Source of the DNA: Kalaharituber pfeilii | Lineage: Eukaryota > Ascomycota > Pezizomycetes > Pezizales > Pezizaceae | Assembly (NCBI GenBank): GCA_015179045.1 | Contig: WHUZ01000010.1 | Span: forward strand, 1,178,001 to 1,242,000 | Length of the DNA: 64,000 nt | Direction of reading: 5' to 3' | In this document: positions 11,340 through 23,278 of the stretch, in pieces | Position numbering within the stretch: the stretch's first letter is position 1 | Layout of the letters: each line of letters starts with the position of its first letter | The notes under the pieces: generated by a model | The model's input: the letters and a program-made list of their open reading frames with translations, nothing else | Told to the model about the DNA's origin: nothing | The model's database searches: none | Position numbers and translations under genes: made by a program

Positions 11340-13694
11340 TTGCCAGCTATACCAGCACCCGTGACCTCACTCCCACACCCCGGAGGATATTGCATTACTA
11401 GGCAGCAGCCTTGGCCTCGACACTGGTCTTGGCCTACGAATTTGTGGTTTCGATTACCCGAATAGACTAACGTCGAATCCACCCCAGAATACCCGCTGCA
11501 GAAGATATTGATCTATGCTTACGTACTTCAAGTATCAAGTAGCTTCAGCCCCCCGCCATGACACACCATCAGATTTGAAGTTATGCATTGCGGCTGCACA
11601 TGAGCCAGGAACTCTGCTGGTAGTGTTTTATAAACCATTAATATATGATATAATCTCCCAAATTGACAGACATACCAACCGCTCTCTATAGCGCGCCAAC
11701 CAGACCACTTGATGACCTGAGTTCAAGCTACGTGTACAGATGCATTTCGTCTCTGCAAAACCACATAATGTTTATCCAGTTATGCCCTTCATGCGGAACT
11801 GGTCAGACAATTCCGCATGCCAGTTGGACGGCAATGCAGGGCCCGCTCCCTATCCCGGTAGCAATTAAAAACATGACGACATCATACTTTAAGCCGTCTC
11901 TACAAATCCACGAGTCTATTGTGTTCGCATTTGCTTGCTACAGATTTTTGCCTCTTCTCCCTTCATACGAGGTAACAGTACGGTTGACATCATACTAGGC
12001 CAGAAGAGGGCTCTCGCATCTGTGCACAAGATCTAGTCTGGTTGGACAGTCTCAGCTATCTCGAAGCTTAGCCCTTCATGCTACTATACCATACAGCAGA
12101 ATATTGGGCTTGCCAGTGTCCTTTGGCTAAACCTCGGACAGGACTAAATAGAAGCAGGAAATCGATGTTAACTGATATAATACTACGCTTACTATACTAC
12201 ATGTAAACGGCCTAAGGTTCGAGAAGTTGGTCTATGTGTAGCTGGCGGACAAGCGGCCGCCGCAACCGGTCGCTGCATTTCTACATCGAGTTAGCAAAGA
12301 TCTACTTCAGGTAAACGAGGCCGGTTCCATATTGAACAGTATTTAGAAATAAGAGTTGCAATATCTGTTTGAGCAGGTTATTGAGTTGTTAAAAAGCTCT
12401 CCCTACATTGCATTGACATGCTGTAACGTGTGTGACCCTATTGCTGACACTGTTATAATTCTAACACTATGCATCCTTGCCTTAAATCCGGTAAAGGACA
12501 CTCGTGGCTGCCAATTATCGAGGACCGCATGTACTTGAATGATCTGTACCCTGAGTGGCCACACATATTCAGCTTGAGGCAGACGCACAAGTCCCTTGAT
12601 AAAACTTCTTTTGGCTAGAAGGATGCTTTTTAATATCTCGGGCGTTTAATGAAAATGCTCTAATTGTGAGTCGTGATATGAAATGGGAGCAGAGTTGTGA
12701 TTCGAGGCTAAAAGTTACCCCACACAACTTATTACCTCATTTACTTGTATACATCACACAACATTTGTGCATCGTTAGGATTTAGTGAATGAGTTTTAGC
12801 CTGAAGTACGAATGAGAATCTTAGCAGGAGCGTGGAAGCGCTCCTCGTTTGTGGTAACCCAGTAGAGTCTGGGGTGCGTTCAAGTTGGATTTGAACCACA
12901 CTCCTTTGCAGGCATGAAACTCCTCCTTGCTAACCAGTGATTCGATACACACTGACAATAGGTGGGCTCGCGTTTTTAATAGTTAGATGCCCAAACATGA
13001 TGTCATCACACGTTTATAGACTACGTTCATGAAAGAACGCTTACCCATGTATAACTGTGGGAAAGAACGAAAACAAATTTGTCCTGCGATTACCAACTAC
13101 TAAGAACACAGCAATGCATTGCGTATGTACTATGACGACTATCTACATGATGACTCTTTAGGCTCGGCGGGCTTCACGTCACACGCCGGTTTCCAGTTTC
13201 ATATGGCATAGGTCTTATATGTTACACATTCATAATTAGTAAGTATTTACTACTAACTGGTATGAATCTTAGGAGTTAGTATAGTCCAGTTGGGGTTAAG
13301 AGGGCTATGCGAGCTGGTAATCTGCAGAATCGGTAGGAGGTCGATGCTCAAGTAACACTCGATAATATACAACTACAACATTCTGATCATGGCATTGTGG
13401 AAGACGTCAGTGGATGCCTACTATGGAGTGCTGAGTCTTCAGGGGTCTCGATGAGTTAGTAATTACCTAGCACCACAGCACTATAACCTCTCTGAGATAG
13501 TAGCTGAGGCTCGAGAGTCGAGACTAGTAGTAATTGACATAAACAAGTATATGGCATTGTACTGAAATAAAGCAACGTACATTACCCCTGCCGGGGGCAT
13601 ATAATGTTGGCGCCCTGTGTAATGGTGTTATGAATGAGCAAAAGTACTCTTAAACTGCTCAGGCTCCATTGATCGGGGTCACGTGCTTTTTCTT

Positions 13695-13734
<40 letters not shown>

Positions 13735-15658
13735 CATATGTATCATTGCCCCTGGGCTATGACGAGTTCACGTCCTTGTTTTGGATGGTTTACTACATGG
13801 CAACACTTCATGCATACTTATGTGGACCCGGCCAACGTCATAGAATATTAGTACCTGTACCCTGAACCAGAGAGAGCGCCATGACGAGAATGATGAGATA
13901 CAGCTTGTTAAAGAGTTCTCGTGAGTCGTGACCTCTTTGGATACTAATGATTATGAGTTTCATATAGTAAGCTGCTAGTTATGTACAGTTACAAGAAAGT
14001 AATTGTGGGCGCACAACAATTAACCGTAAAGCGCAAGTCTTGGAGCATGTATTTGTCAGTCTCGAATCTGTATTTGTGTGTTCTCAACCAGATTCTGCAT
14101 TTGCGTACTTAAGAGGTCCTTGGTATCTGGGGCCACTAGTACCCGTTAGGTACACTAGTATCATACTGGCTGGTACCTGTCCTAGCACCGCTTGCCTCGG
14201 GGCTGCATGCGGTGCCAGCGTTCCCAGCCGAGCTAAGTGGCAGCAGCCACAAGTAGCTCGGTACATGCAAGAGGTACAGGACAGTACTCTACATGTGCTA
14301 CAGTTCTCCCTTGCTGTACCGGATGCTCTCAGGCTGCTACATTCTGTTCCTATACAAAACCCTCTTGCTATACCTGATACTTCAATACTTATACGTCCAA
14401 TCTTGGCAGCCCCACCTTTGCATCCACCTTGAACATGCTTACTAAACTTGAGTTTACATAATTAAATTAGGTTGTCGTTGTCGAACCTCTTCCCAATTAA
14501 GCAATTTCCATTATTTTAACTGCCCATCCCTATTGAATTTCCTGCCAAGCATTTTATTTTATAACCGAACGCCATACCGGACGAAAAGGGCCGGATTTTA
14601 CTGATGCGGTATAGCAATGGAAAGCTGATGTCGACGTCGGCTAGCAACTGCGCGCCCGCTGCCGGCGCCCAGCCTCTCTCTGCACCGTCGCCGTCATTTG
14701 GGTTGCTGCCGCACGCCTTGTTCGGCGCCTCGCGCTATGGCTCCAATAGGACCGGCGCTGCACCGCCAGAGATCTCGATGCTCTGGACCCGACATGTCGC
14801 ATTCCCCGGCCCCTCTTGCTCTTCGCATGCACATGCGCTGTACTGCATACCTAGCGAGCTCTGCCAACTGATGGAAGGTTCGGGGGGGTGCGCCACGCAT
14901 GATCGCGATTGCACGATTGCACACCGCCGACGCGGCCGGCCAGAAAATCGAACGGCGCGGCTTCTCGCATTCGCTGGCCAACGGCGCCCCCATCGTCCTG
15001 GCCGGCATCCCCTCCTCCCCCCTCCCCCTCCCCCTCCCCTCCCTCTCCCCCGCCCCCTCCCTTCGCCCTCCGCACTCGAGCCCGCTGCACCTGGCGCTCT
15101 GTTCCCCTTCATGCACTGCGGCGCGAGCTCTGGCAGCGCAGCTGGCGCGAGAGCAGGACCCCCCCTCTCTTCGCCTTCCCCGACCCAGTCCCCTCCCTAC
15201 TCCAGCCCCCCCACCCCCCAATGTCTCCACAGCGGACTCCTGCGTCGCCTGCTCGTGGGTGCCCTTAGTAGGTTATTCAACATCCTAAGAGCTCATAGCG
15301 AACTGTCGCTGCTAGTATATATACAGACTGCTTAGCTACGCTTAGCCCCGCATGCCAGAAGGCAAGTACTTAAAGTGTTCCCCAGAGTAAAGCCTTCTTG
15401 CACTGGTAGCGGCCCACCCAAACCAAAAGCTACAAGCCACATACAGCTCGCTCACGTTTCGTGTGAGTTTGGCCGATCAGCAGAGTGAATAGCTCTCCAA
15501 ACTCCAGATAAACCCTCACGGCATCCATAGAGTCATCCCCCCCCCCCCACCCCCCCCACATACAACCGGAGTCCTCAACACTCATCCTGTCCTCTCTCAC
15601 CACCACCTTCCGCATCACTGCCGCCGCTTGCCCGAATTTCCTCCCGCGATTAACAAAC

Positions 15659-17120
15659 ATGCCTCAACACACCACACTATTAAACGACGACATCGCCCTG
15701 CTGGAGTCATCACTGGCGAATGCGACCTTCGGCGGGGTGGATGACAGCACCATGGGAGATCTAATCAAGACGACATATTCAGCAATCAGTTCATTGGAGA
15801 CAATGAGCACAGATTGCTTACCAACGATACCCGTTGTAATTGAAACACCGCCTCAAATCCCAGCTTACCGTCGTACGGGTCTTTACCTTCGGCTTCCGCA
15901 GGAGATAATCATGCACATTTTGAGCTTTGTACCTCCAAGCAACCAAAGCACTTTTGCCAGTGCCTGCAAGGTTTCTCGGGCATGGTATCATGCCTCAGTT
16001 GCACACCTGTAAGCATTTAAATTGTTTTTGTTGGTCCTGTTTTAAATTTATTAAAAAAAAAAAAAAAAATAAAAGAGATTGAAACTAGTTTCTTGAGCAT
16101 CAATTTCTGCATTGTGTTGCAAAGGATCTCTGCTGATCGGATCTGTCTAGATATGCTCGCCCAAGGCTCACCACTACCAATTATGAAAAATTCATAAGTG
16201 TCATATGCCCAACAGTGACAAATATTAAGTATTCCCCGCTCGCCGAGCTCATCAAAACTCTCGATCTCAGCAAGCTACTGTACGACGGAAAGGCTTCATA
16301 TACGGCTCGATTGCTTCGAAGAACAGCAAATAATTTGGAAAATTTCATCGCACCTCAGACGCAGTTCGGAATTAGCTGTGTGCTAGCCCTCGCGAAGTGC
16401 TTTAAGCTACGCACGCTTGACCTGCGGCTTGTGAGCCATGCTATGAGTGCAGACGACCTTTTTCAGCATTTGGCAGACCTTCAAGAACTTCGTTCTCTCT
16501 CCCTCCCACGGTCAATGATTCTTCCAACCCTTGATAATGTCCGTGTTCCGGTTGAAGAATACAAACTACCACGGAAATTGGAGTATTGGTCACTAACAGG
16601 GAGCGTGTCTGATACATTTCTTACAAAACTGAACGCTCCAGAAAGCTTGTCTGAGCTACGAATATCACACTTATCATTCGCTAGATATCCGTCAATCAAA
16701 AACCTGCTAAACAGGTTGTCGACGCAACTAAAGACTTTGGAAATCAATTTTCATATATCAACTCTCCCTCATAATGCTATGGATAAAGTTCTTGTTATGT
16801 GTCCTAACTTAGTCAAACTATGTATAGCAGTCGACTTTGTTAGTCCTCGTCTATTTGACGAAGATAATACGCCTCCGAACCACCCTCTGAAACAACTTGA
16901 TTTGGACAGCAGCGGGTATATCGGTGCTGAACATAAATTAAAAGCTGATGATATCTATATTTGTTTAGCTGAAGGGAGATTACCGCAATTAAGGATACTA
17001 AGGATTAGTGAAAGGCTTCATTGGCTGACACGGGATGAGCAGGGAGTGAATGATTTGGTTGAGGTGCTGGAATCCAGGAAGGCGGACGATCAAGAGCTTG
17101 CTGGTGTCTGGGAATTCTAA
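15659..17120 (+). CDS. F-box / leucine-rich repeat-like protein
   Basis: Two exons: 15659-16008 and 16151-17120, joined by a 142-bp intron with a GTAAGC donor and TAG acceptor. The splice keeps frame (HL then YARPRL), giving 439 residues. An F-box lies at about residues 75-120 (LYLRLPQEIIMHILSFVPP ... ACKVSRAWY), expected to bind Skp1 in an SCF ubiquitin ligase. The remaining 300 residues hold repeated Leu-rich segments (LRTLDLRL, LRSLSLP, LSELRISHLSF, LKTLEINF, LVKLCIAV, LRILRIS) spaced like degenerate LRRs, the likely substrate-binding part. Substrate unknown. A TATA-like or CCAAT promoter is not obvious; the 5' flank has a C run at about 15538-15557. Call rests on the F-box and repeat pattern. 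Confidence 0.82.
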
Positions 17121-17403
17121 TTCCCCCACGGCCTGGAATGGGCTTGATGCCTATCCAATGTGGACCGGAAGCCTTTTTTTTATGACCGGGGGAAACGGTT
17201 ATTTCGTTTGCTCAAAAAACCGACATGACAAACGACATCGTATCAGTGCGTTCTAGGGTTTCCGGGATTACTCGTGGGTGCTTCATATGTGATTGTACCT
17301 TTGCTTCTTTCACGACCCTGCAACTTGTAGGATTCTAGATCTTGCATTTTCCATCTTATCAAAAGCTCTTGATGCATCTTCCTGGTGTCTGATGTTGGAT
17401 TTA

Positions 17404-17436
<33 letters not shown>

Positions 17437-20400
17437 CCATATATTATTATTCCTGTTTCTTTTGTTGTGATCTCATTTACGTGACAACAACCGGATGCAT
17501 AGATTGTAACTAATGCGATTATAATGATATCCAGTGTTTGACTTTGTCGAGTCTGGGCTCGGCATGGTTGGAGATCTGGGATGTTGGAATGAGAGCAATT
17601 GTCAACATACTTGTATTGGCATTAGATAATATAACACCATTGCATATTTCGCCCCAGCCTTGTTCTCGTTTCCCAGGTAATCTCGTGCCTAGAGCATTTC
17701 CGAGGCTCCTTCGTTGAACATCGCCATACTGGAATGGGGTGGATCGAAGATCATTGTTGTATCTTTGATTTGAGTGGAAAACTCATCCTTCAACCGCCGC
17801 AGATCTTCTTTGCGCATGGCTGCTCTGGTGCCTACCTTGCTGCATGGTGGCGTTCAGAGCCACTGCATGAAAGCGGCAAGTCTTTAAGCTTATCAAGTCA
17901 ACGCTTCTAATAACCTATCAGCTCTGAATGAAATCTACATCCGGTCAACAATATCGCTTTCCGGCACATCACTGCATTCAGGATTCTGTAACTGAGCTAC
18001 AAAATTCAATTTACAATGAGAGATGCGGCGGCGGGCTCGGGACAGGCGCCTGGCCGGCACTTCATTACACCAAGCCGAGCAGTTATGATTTCTACGAGAT
18101 TCCGAAAAGAGAGCTTCAGTTACCATTCTTGCCATCTGCAATTGAACGCGGAGACACTGATGCAGCCGTCTGTATGGGACAATTTGAGGCTGTCACCACG
18201 GCAGCGGGGCATGTGCAAGCGACATTGTCCTATCTTCCCGCGCCCATACTCGAGGATTTCGTCCTGTGGTGATACCTAAATTCAGCCAACATCATTGATA
18301 TAAGCAGGACCGATATCCGCCTTGGCGTCGTTACTGTTATGCCTCAAAAAGCTTGATTATCTGGATAGCCGGCTTGGTCCTATCAGTCCGTAATATAACG
18401 CAATGTGTTGGCATTCCTAATTATTGCGCCAATGCTAGTCTCGAAGGTGCCAATGCCCTCTTGAAGTTTTTTGCGCTTTGTTTCTATCAGCTTCTGATAG
18501 TGAAGACAGGGACAATCAAAGTGGCAATATACGCAGGTCAAATTTGAACAACGGGGAGGAGTTGCTTCCTTCGTCCCGAAGCTAGCCTAGTCTTCTGATA
18601 GGCCAGCCTTCATAACTGAGGGCATTACACAAAAAATGAAAGCCTATTTTCGGCTCAGGGAGACGCTGCGAGCGTCCGACGTTCCCTTGAAGGACAAGTC
18701 AAAAATGTGAGCTCATTAAATATGGAAAACCGCACGGCACACATAACCGTGCCATTCCAATCGTTATCTGTCAAAAGATAACAGGGACTCCAGCCTGAAT
18801 GATATATATACAAAAAATTATACTTAAGTGGCTCGGATATCCTTCTTCCCCAATACCCCATTTTCTCAGTTAGTTTTCCCCGCAAAGCATCTAATCGAAA
18901 TGGCATCATCGTACAATCCACTGTTGTGGAAGGCTCCTTCACCCTCATCACTCCCATCGGTGGGGTTTTCTGGATATTTTTATTACCCGATAAAGCTGGA
19001 TTTTGATTATCACCGTTACAATCCCATTCAACAAGTATACCTCCGGATTTTCGACTTCTTATCTTCATCAACTACTACAATGCAACTATCTATTCTTCTT
19101 CTGATGATTATTTCAACTTCCTTTCTTTATTCTACGCATAATGGCCGACGATATTCTCGGTTCTCGAGTCAGCCGTTGAGAAAGAATACCTTACGTCAAC
19201 GGAGGGGATCAATCACGAAAGTTCGCCAACTTTATGATCACAATATACTAGTGGCCGTCGTTGACATTCCGAAACATAAAACTGGGCAACATACTTCCGG
19301 AAAAGTGGGATCGCCATCATTCGATGGCTTAATTTCACGGGAGAAGAAAATTTGGACAAGAGATGTTGGTTATGATGACCAGGAGGGCATTATAGGCATG
19401 TTTGGACAAAGGTGGAAGAGCACAAAGACAAAACTGCTGTTGGTAGCCAGGCCGCCAGCAAGCTGGTTTATGTGATTGGGTATGGAAGTTAGGCGCAGTA
19501 CCGGATGGAACTACATACAGCATGGTGGCGATAGCTGGGTGGGATATTTGGAAGCTTGGTTCAATGGGGCGGGTCTTCAGTCCTAGTCTTAGGACAGAGC
19601 ATTATGGAACAATTGCGGTTTTGTGTTTTCTTATGATCCTGTTCTGCAGCATGGAGTTTCTTTGCTTTTGAATTTTCCTTTCCATTCCTTTTCATTAGCC
19701 TGTGCAGTATATTTGCTATCGCATACATGATAATATGCATCCAGGAAATTTATATGTACCTTTTATACATGTTATCTGTCGGTACTGAACACACTACAAT
19801 ACATGTGCTTACTTTTTTCCGGACAAAATGGCGTCAGTTGCGGACTAGAGAGCCTCTTGCCAAGACCTGAGGCTCACGAGTGTTCACTTGCGCCATAGGA
19901 CAGTCTCGAACCAGACTACCGCTTAGTGGCTGACTAAGCTCTGCCAGATGGCGACCCTTCAAAAGGCGCTTAGCCGATCCCCAGCTGAGAAGAGTGGCTG
20001 AAGTAACAAGCTGGAAGCGTAGTCTCATACCAAGCCCATCCGTACTCGAGTAATGATTTGACCAGAGTGTTTCCTTTTCCAGCATTTCTCTTCAGCAATA
20101 TGTAGTAGCCCTTTCTGTTGCTTTTCTTGGCCTTCCTTTATCATCGGCAATTGAGCCACTGGCAGCTCTACCATGTTCTCGTACCAGGCTCAACCACTAG
20201 TTTAATTACAATCTTGCTATGATAATTTCAACATCACAATATATCCTAGAGTATAGGGTTCCACCAAGGGTCAGTTAATTCACCTTGGAGCGACCGTTCG
20301 ATTAATTTTTCCTGCAGCAGATATAATACACTGCGAAGGGTACAAGGTTCAAGAGACTAAGATAAAAAGATCTGACTTGAATCATGTATGATAAAAGGTT

Positions 20401-22585
20401 GGGTATAAATTCTACGTTTTCACTGTTGAGTTACTACAAGTGGTTAATTAGTATAGTACTCAGTTACAATGGTCAAGTATAACCTCCGCGCAGCTGTTTT
20501 CCTATATGGGCTAAGTAATGCCAGTGCTAGGGAAGCTGTTTTTTATGGGGTTTGAATTTACTTTTAATTGGAAGGTGACTAGGAACGTTCTGCATCACGG
20601 TTACGCACAAACTGCTGAACAACTCGTATAGAGGGAGATGGGGCTGTTGCATTCTGCATGACGTGTTGCCCTCGTCGTGACAACTGCCTCAGTACCGGGA
20701 ATACTTACATCATTCTCTGGGGAACGCCAAAGTGAAGAATACTTTTATCTTGGCTCAGGGTTAATGTCTCAACGAGTGATCTCCAATATGACCGGCCGTG
20801 CATTACAATCAGAAGATCAGCGCTGTCAGAAGCGGATGCAAAATGTCAGGTTGTACATATTGATCTTGTTGAGCGCCTCGGTGTGGGCAACTGGGAGGTT
20901 AGGACAGTCGCTAGCAGAGTCACACCATAACCCTAACAGCCATTGCCAACCGTTTTCATCAAAATAAGCAGAAGATGAGGCAAGAGAGCGCGCCCGGATA
21001 CCTGTCCCCCCGGCGTCCATTGGACCTGACCCCTGCTGCTTCCCATCTCGTCCTCCCTGCATGGTAGAATGATGTCAAAGGCGCCGCCCGTTGTCCACCA
21101 CTAGAGTTGGTTGAAGGGGGGGAAGGAAAAGAGACAAGGCACGACAACAGAGCGGCTATTCTGGAACTACTTTACAGAGATAATGCCGGTAGAGCATCGC
21201 ATGAGTGGGCGATGATTCGAAGAAACTGTTGGATGATGTCGCGCCGGGTGCGTGGGAAGCGCGTGCTTCAGTGGCTAATCTGTCCGACCCGTTGGGGTGG
21301 AGAGGGAGACTCGTCGACCTTGATCTGTCGGAGCATGAGGAGAGCATGCCCCTCCTGCACGCGGGGCTGTGTGACGCATCTTTCTCGGGTCCCTCGCCCC
21401 TAGAGAAAAGCATTGGGCTGTGATGCCTGCTTTGCTTGCGCCTACATATTAGCCAAGATCGGGCGTAGAGGAGCTGATACCGGCATGCATACCAGCCCCG
21501 TAGGCTCGCATAATTTGTCTGAAACCCGCAGACAACGATCCTCGACCAAATCTCGTTCTTCCTCTCTGCCCGCTGCCCACTGCCCACCCCTGAGGTTATT
21601 TCTCTTGAGAGAGCTTGTAGGAAATTTCTAGGTAATCAACGGTGCACAGTCCGCCCATGGATGCTTGGCATCTGCTAAACAGTCTTCAGACCTTGCACAC
21701 GACCACTGAGCTACTGCAGGAACATTCACCTACTGGCACAATTCCATCCAGCATCGCTCGTTGGTGTGGGAGAGATGATTATTAGCTGTTAACCGCTGCA
21801 AACCATCGGATTTTGACTATTTGTGATGGGGCAGAGAGCGCATCGCAATGAACTGTTGTGGCTGCTTGCAAGGCGCGTGGAATACGTAGTCACTCTATAC
21901 TCAAGCGTACATTAGATTTTCCCTTCGCTACGGAAGCGGAGCGGAACCTTACATGGGACGCCGGCAGCTTGAGAGAACAAGAAAAAGGAAAAAAGGACGA
22001 TATCACGACACTTGGTGGGATGCAGGTGATATGGGGCGGATATAGACAGGGGCCTGTCTCATGTCACCCAACCCCCAAAACACGGGAGCATGAGAGAATA
22101 CAGAACTCTACTAGTGGAATATTCTCGCGGTAGGGGAGGCGCTCGTCTGTTGATATCGGGTTGCATCAATCCATGGCAGGTTTGGACCGTGCCCCAGACT
22201 TAGCCTGAGTCGAAACCTGCAACCACATTCAGGGTCATGGGAGAGGAGACGAGCGCTATCGGACAGTACGATTTCCTACTGTTTTGATAACCTGCGGAGA
22301 GGGTCTTTCTGCGGCAAAGGAAATCCTGCTGAACATCCTTCAGGAACGTAGCCACGCAGCAACCTTAGGAATCTTCCAGTTGAGTCGGGGAGGTTGTGCA
22401 TCCCTTATGGTTGGTTACATTGCTTAGTGGAATACCGTCTTACACCTGTGGTGGTTGCCTATCTCGGTTCTGAGTCTTGTCTGGGTAAAGTTGTTTTGCT
22501 CATTTCCCTATTACCTGGTTCCAGACGGTCCAATTGTCCCGCAATTACACTGATGTCTAGTTTACTTCTCTTCTCATAAGGTTTC
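17121..22585. other. Long intergenic stretch, no certain gene
   Basis: A T tract lies at about 17407-17436. A possible orphan exon at 17693-17840 (minus) is listed separately. The frame at 18828-19475 (+, 215 codons) has one hydrophobic stretch (LSILLLMIISTSFL) but no family features and a strong antisense frame, so it is not called. At about 19.90-19.95 kb a block CTTAGTGGCTGACTAAG with CGAACCAGACTA is shared, inverted, with 37.87-37.91 kb. At 21.0-21.6 kb several overlapping short frames show no recognisable domain. Confidence 0.45.
17693..17840 (-). other. Possible orphan exon (coding-like)
   Basis: On the minus strand, a stretch ending in TAG near 17693 reads KVGTRAAMRKEDLRRLKD, then EFSTQIKDTTMIFDPP, after a possible CAG acceptor at about 17845. 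Composition looks like real protein (charged helix). No upstream exon could be joined with confidence. It could be the last exon of a small gene or a remnant. Confidence 0.25.
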
Positions 22586-22962
22586 TTAGGTATAGTATTC
22601 CCCCATCCCACTTCTCCATTTTTTCATCCAATCTTCGTCTAGTGGCAGTCGTTCCTTGGTTTCTTTCCCCTCTGGTGAATTTGTCTCTAACAAATCCGAG
22701 ACAGTCAATTCATTTTCATCTGAGAATTCTTGGACGGGCTCCACGGTTCCATCCTCAGGGACACACTCGAAAATATACCACAAGCTTGGTTTATCGCAAG
22801 AATATCAGGAGAGCCAATTGATCTTTGCCCCTATGAGAATACTCGATTCGGCAAATCATAAGGTTCTATTGGGATTCCCTACCTTTGCCTCTGCTGCTAT
22901 ACTTACATTGTTTCGTGCTGGTATCCTGCGGCAGAGAGGTTCTGTTCATTGTTGATAGACAT
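22586..22962 (-). CDS. Small acidic protein, two exons, function unknown
   Basis: Exon 1 is 22962-22907 (ATG, MSINNEQNLSAAGYQHET), the intron is 22906-22785 (GTAAGT donor, AAG acceptor, 122 bp), and exon 2 is 22784-22586. Joining gives 84 residues in frame. Exon 2 begins LWYIFECVPEDG, continues through an acidic EFSDENELTVSDLLE segment and ends DEDWMKKWRSGMGEYYT. No signal peptide or membrane segment is seen, and I do not recognise the family. Support comes from a clean donor, preserved frame and non-random composition; the acceptor lacks a strong pyrimidine tract. It is head-to-head with the membrane protein at 23279, about 316 bases apart, so the two may share a promoter. Confidence 0.5.
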
Positions 22963-23278
22963 ATCTAGAATATTTACACTCTTTTAGCCAGTTGAGACTG
23001 TGAATGTTTAGCATCACACGAAACACCTTGTCTCTTGCTCTTGTTGAAGGATTCTAATATTGTTTTTGTCAGACTGTTTACCCCTCTCGACTCATTGTGA
23101 GATCATCCTGCTGGAATCAGGTAATCGGCAGTGGGTCTACCACTGGTTGGTTCAGGAACTAGTCGGGAAAATATCTGGACACGGTCGTTTTTATTTTTAG
23201 TTCTGAAGAATTATTGTGGTTCAAAGCTCGTTTGATAGGATCCATTTGCGGAAATCAGCAAAGATACCCTAATCAGAA
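22963..23278. promoter_or_regulatory. Divergent intergenic region
   Basis: 316 bases between the small minus-strand gene and the plus-strand membrane-protein gene. It must hold both promoters if both gene calls are right. No specific operator is recognised. Confidence 0.35.

Larger units (their letters stand above)
8341..15658. other. Transposon-rich gap, no intact gene
   Basis: Holds several inverted-repeat elements (listed separately), a degenerate CTCAAT array (about 8.99-9.27 kb), a T tract at about 13689-13734, and a GC-rich segment at 14.6-15.25 kb with long overlapping frames on both strands. A related segment with AAGGATATTTATGTACTTCAAGTATTC-type sequence occurs at about 10080-10135 and again, diverged, at about 11490-11560. 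A small inverted repeat CGAGAACAAGT/ACTTGTTCTCG lies at about 10428-10488. The frame at 9242-9655 has no recognisable domain and sits in repeat sequence. Confidence 0.55.

Noticed and set aside
12870..12945. tRNA/SINE-like sequence (GGTTCAAATCC on the minus strand)
   Set aside because: B-box is good but the A-box is poor and the anticodon stem does not pair.
14604..15335. Long GC-rich reading frames (243 aa + and several on minus)
   Set aside because: Many overlapping frames on both strands in a GC-rich, C-run-rich stretch; Pro/Arg/Ser low complexity, no domain.
18828..19475. 215-codon frame with a hydrophobic stretch
   Set aside because: No family features, competing antisense frame, and no sensible gene model could be built.
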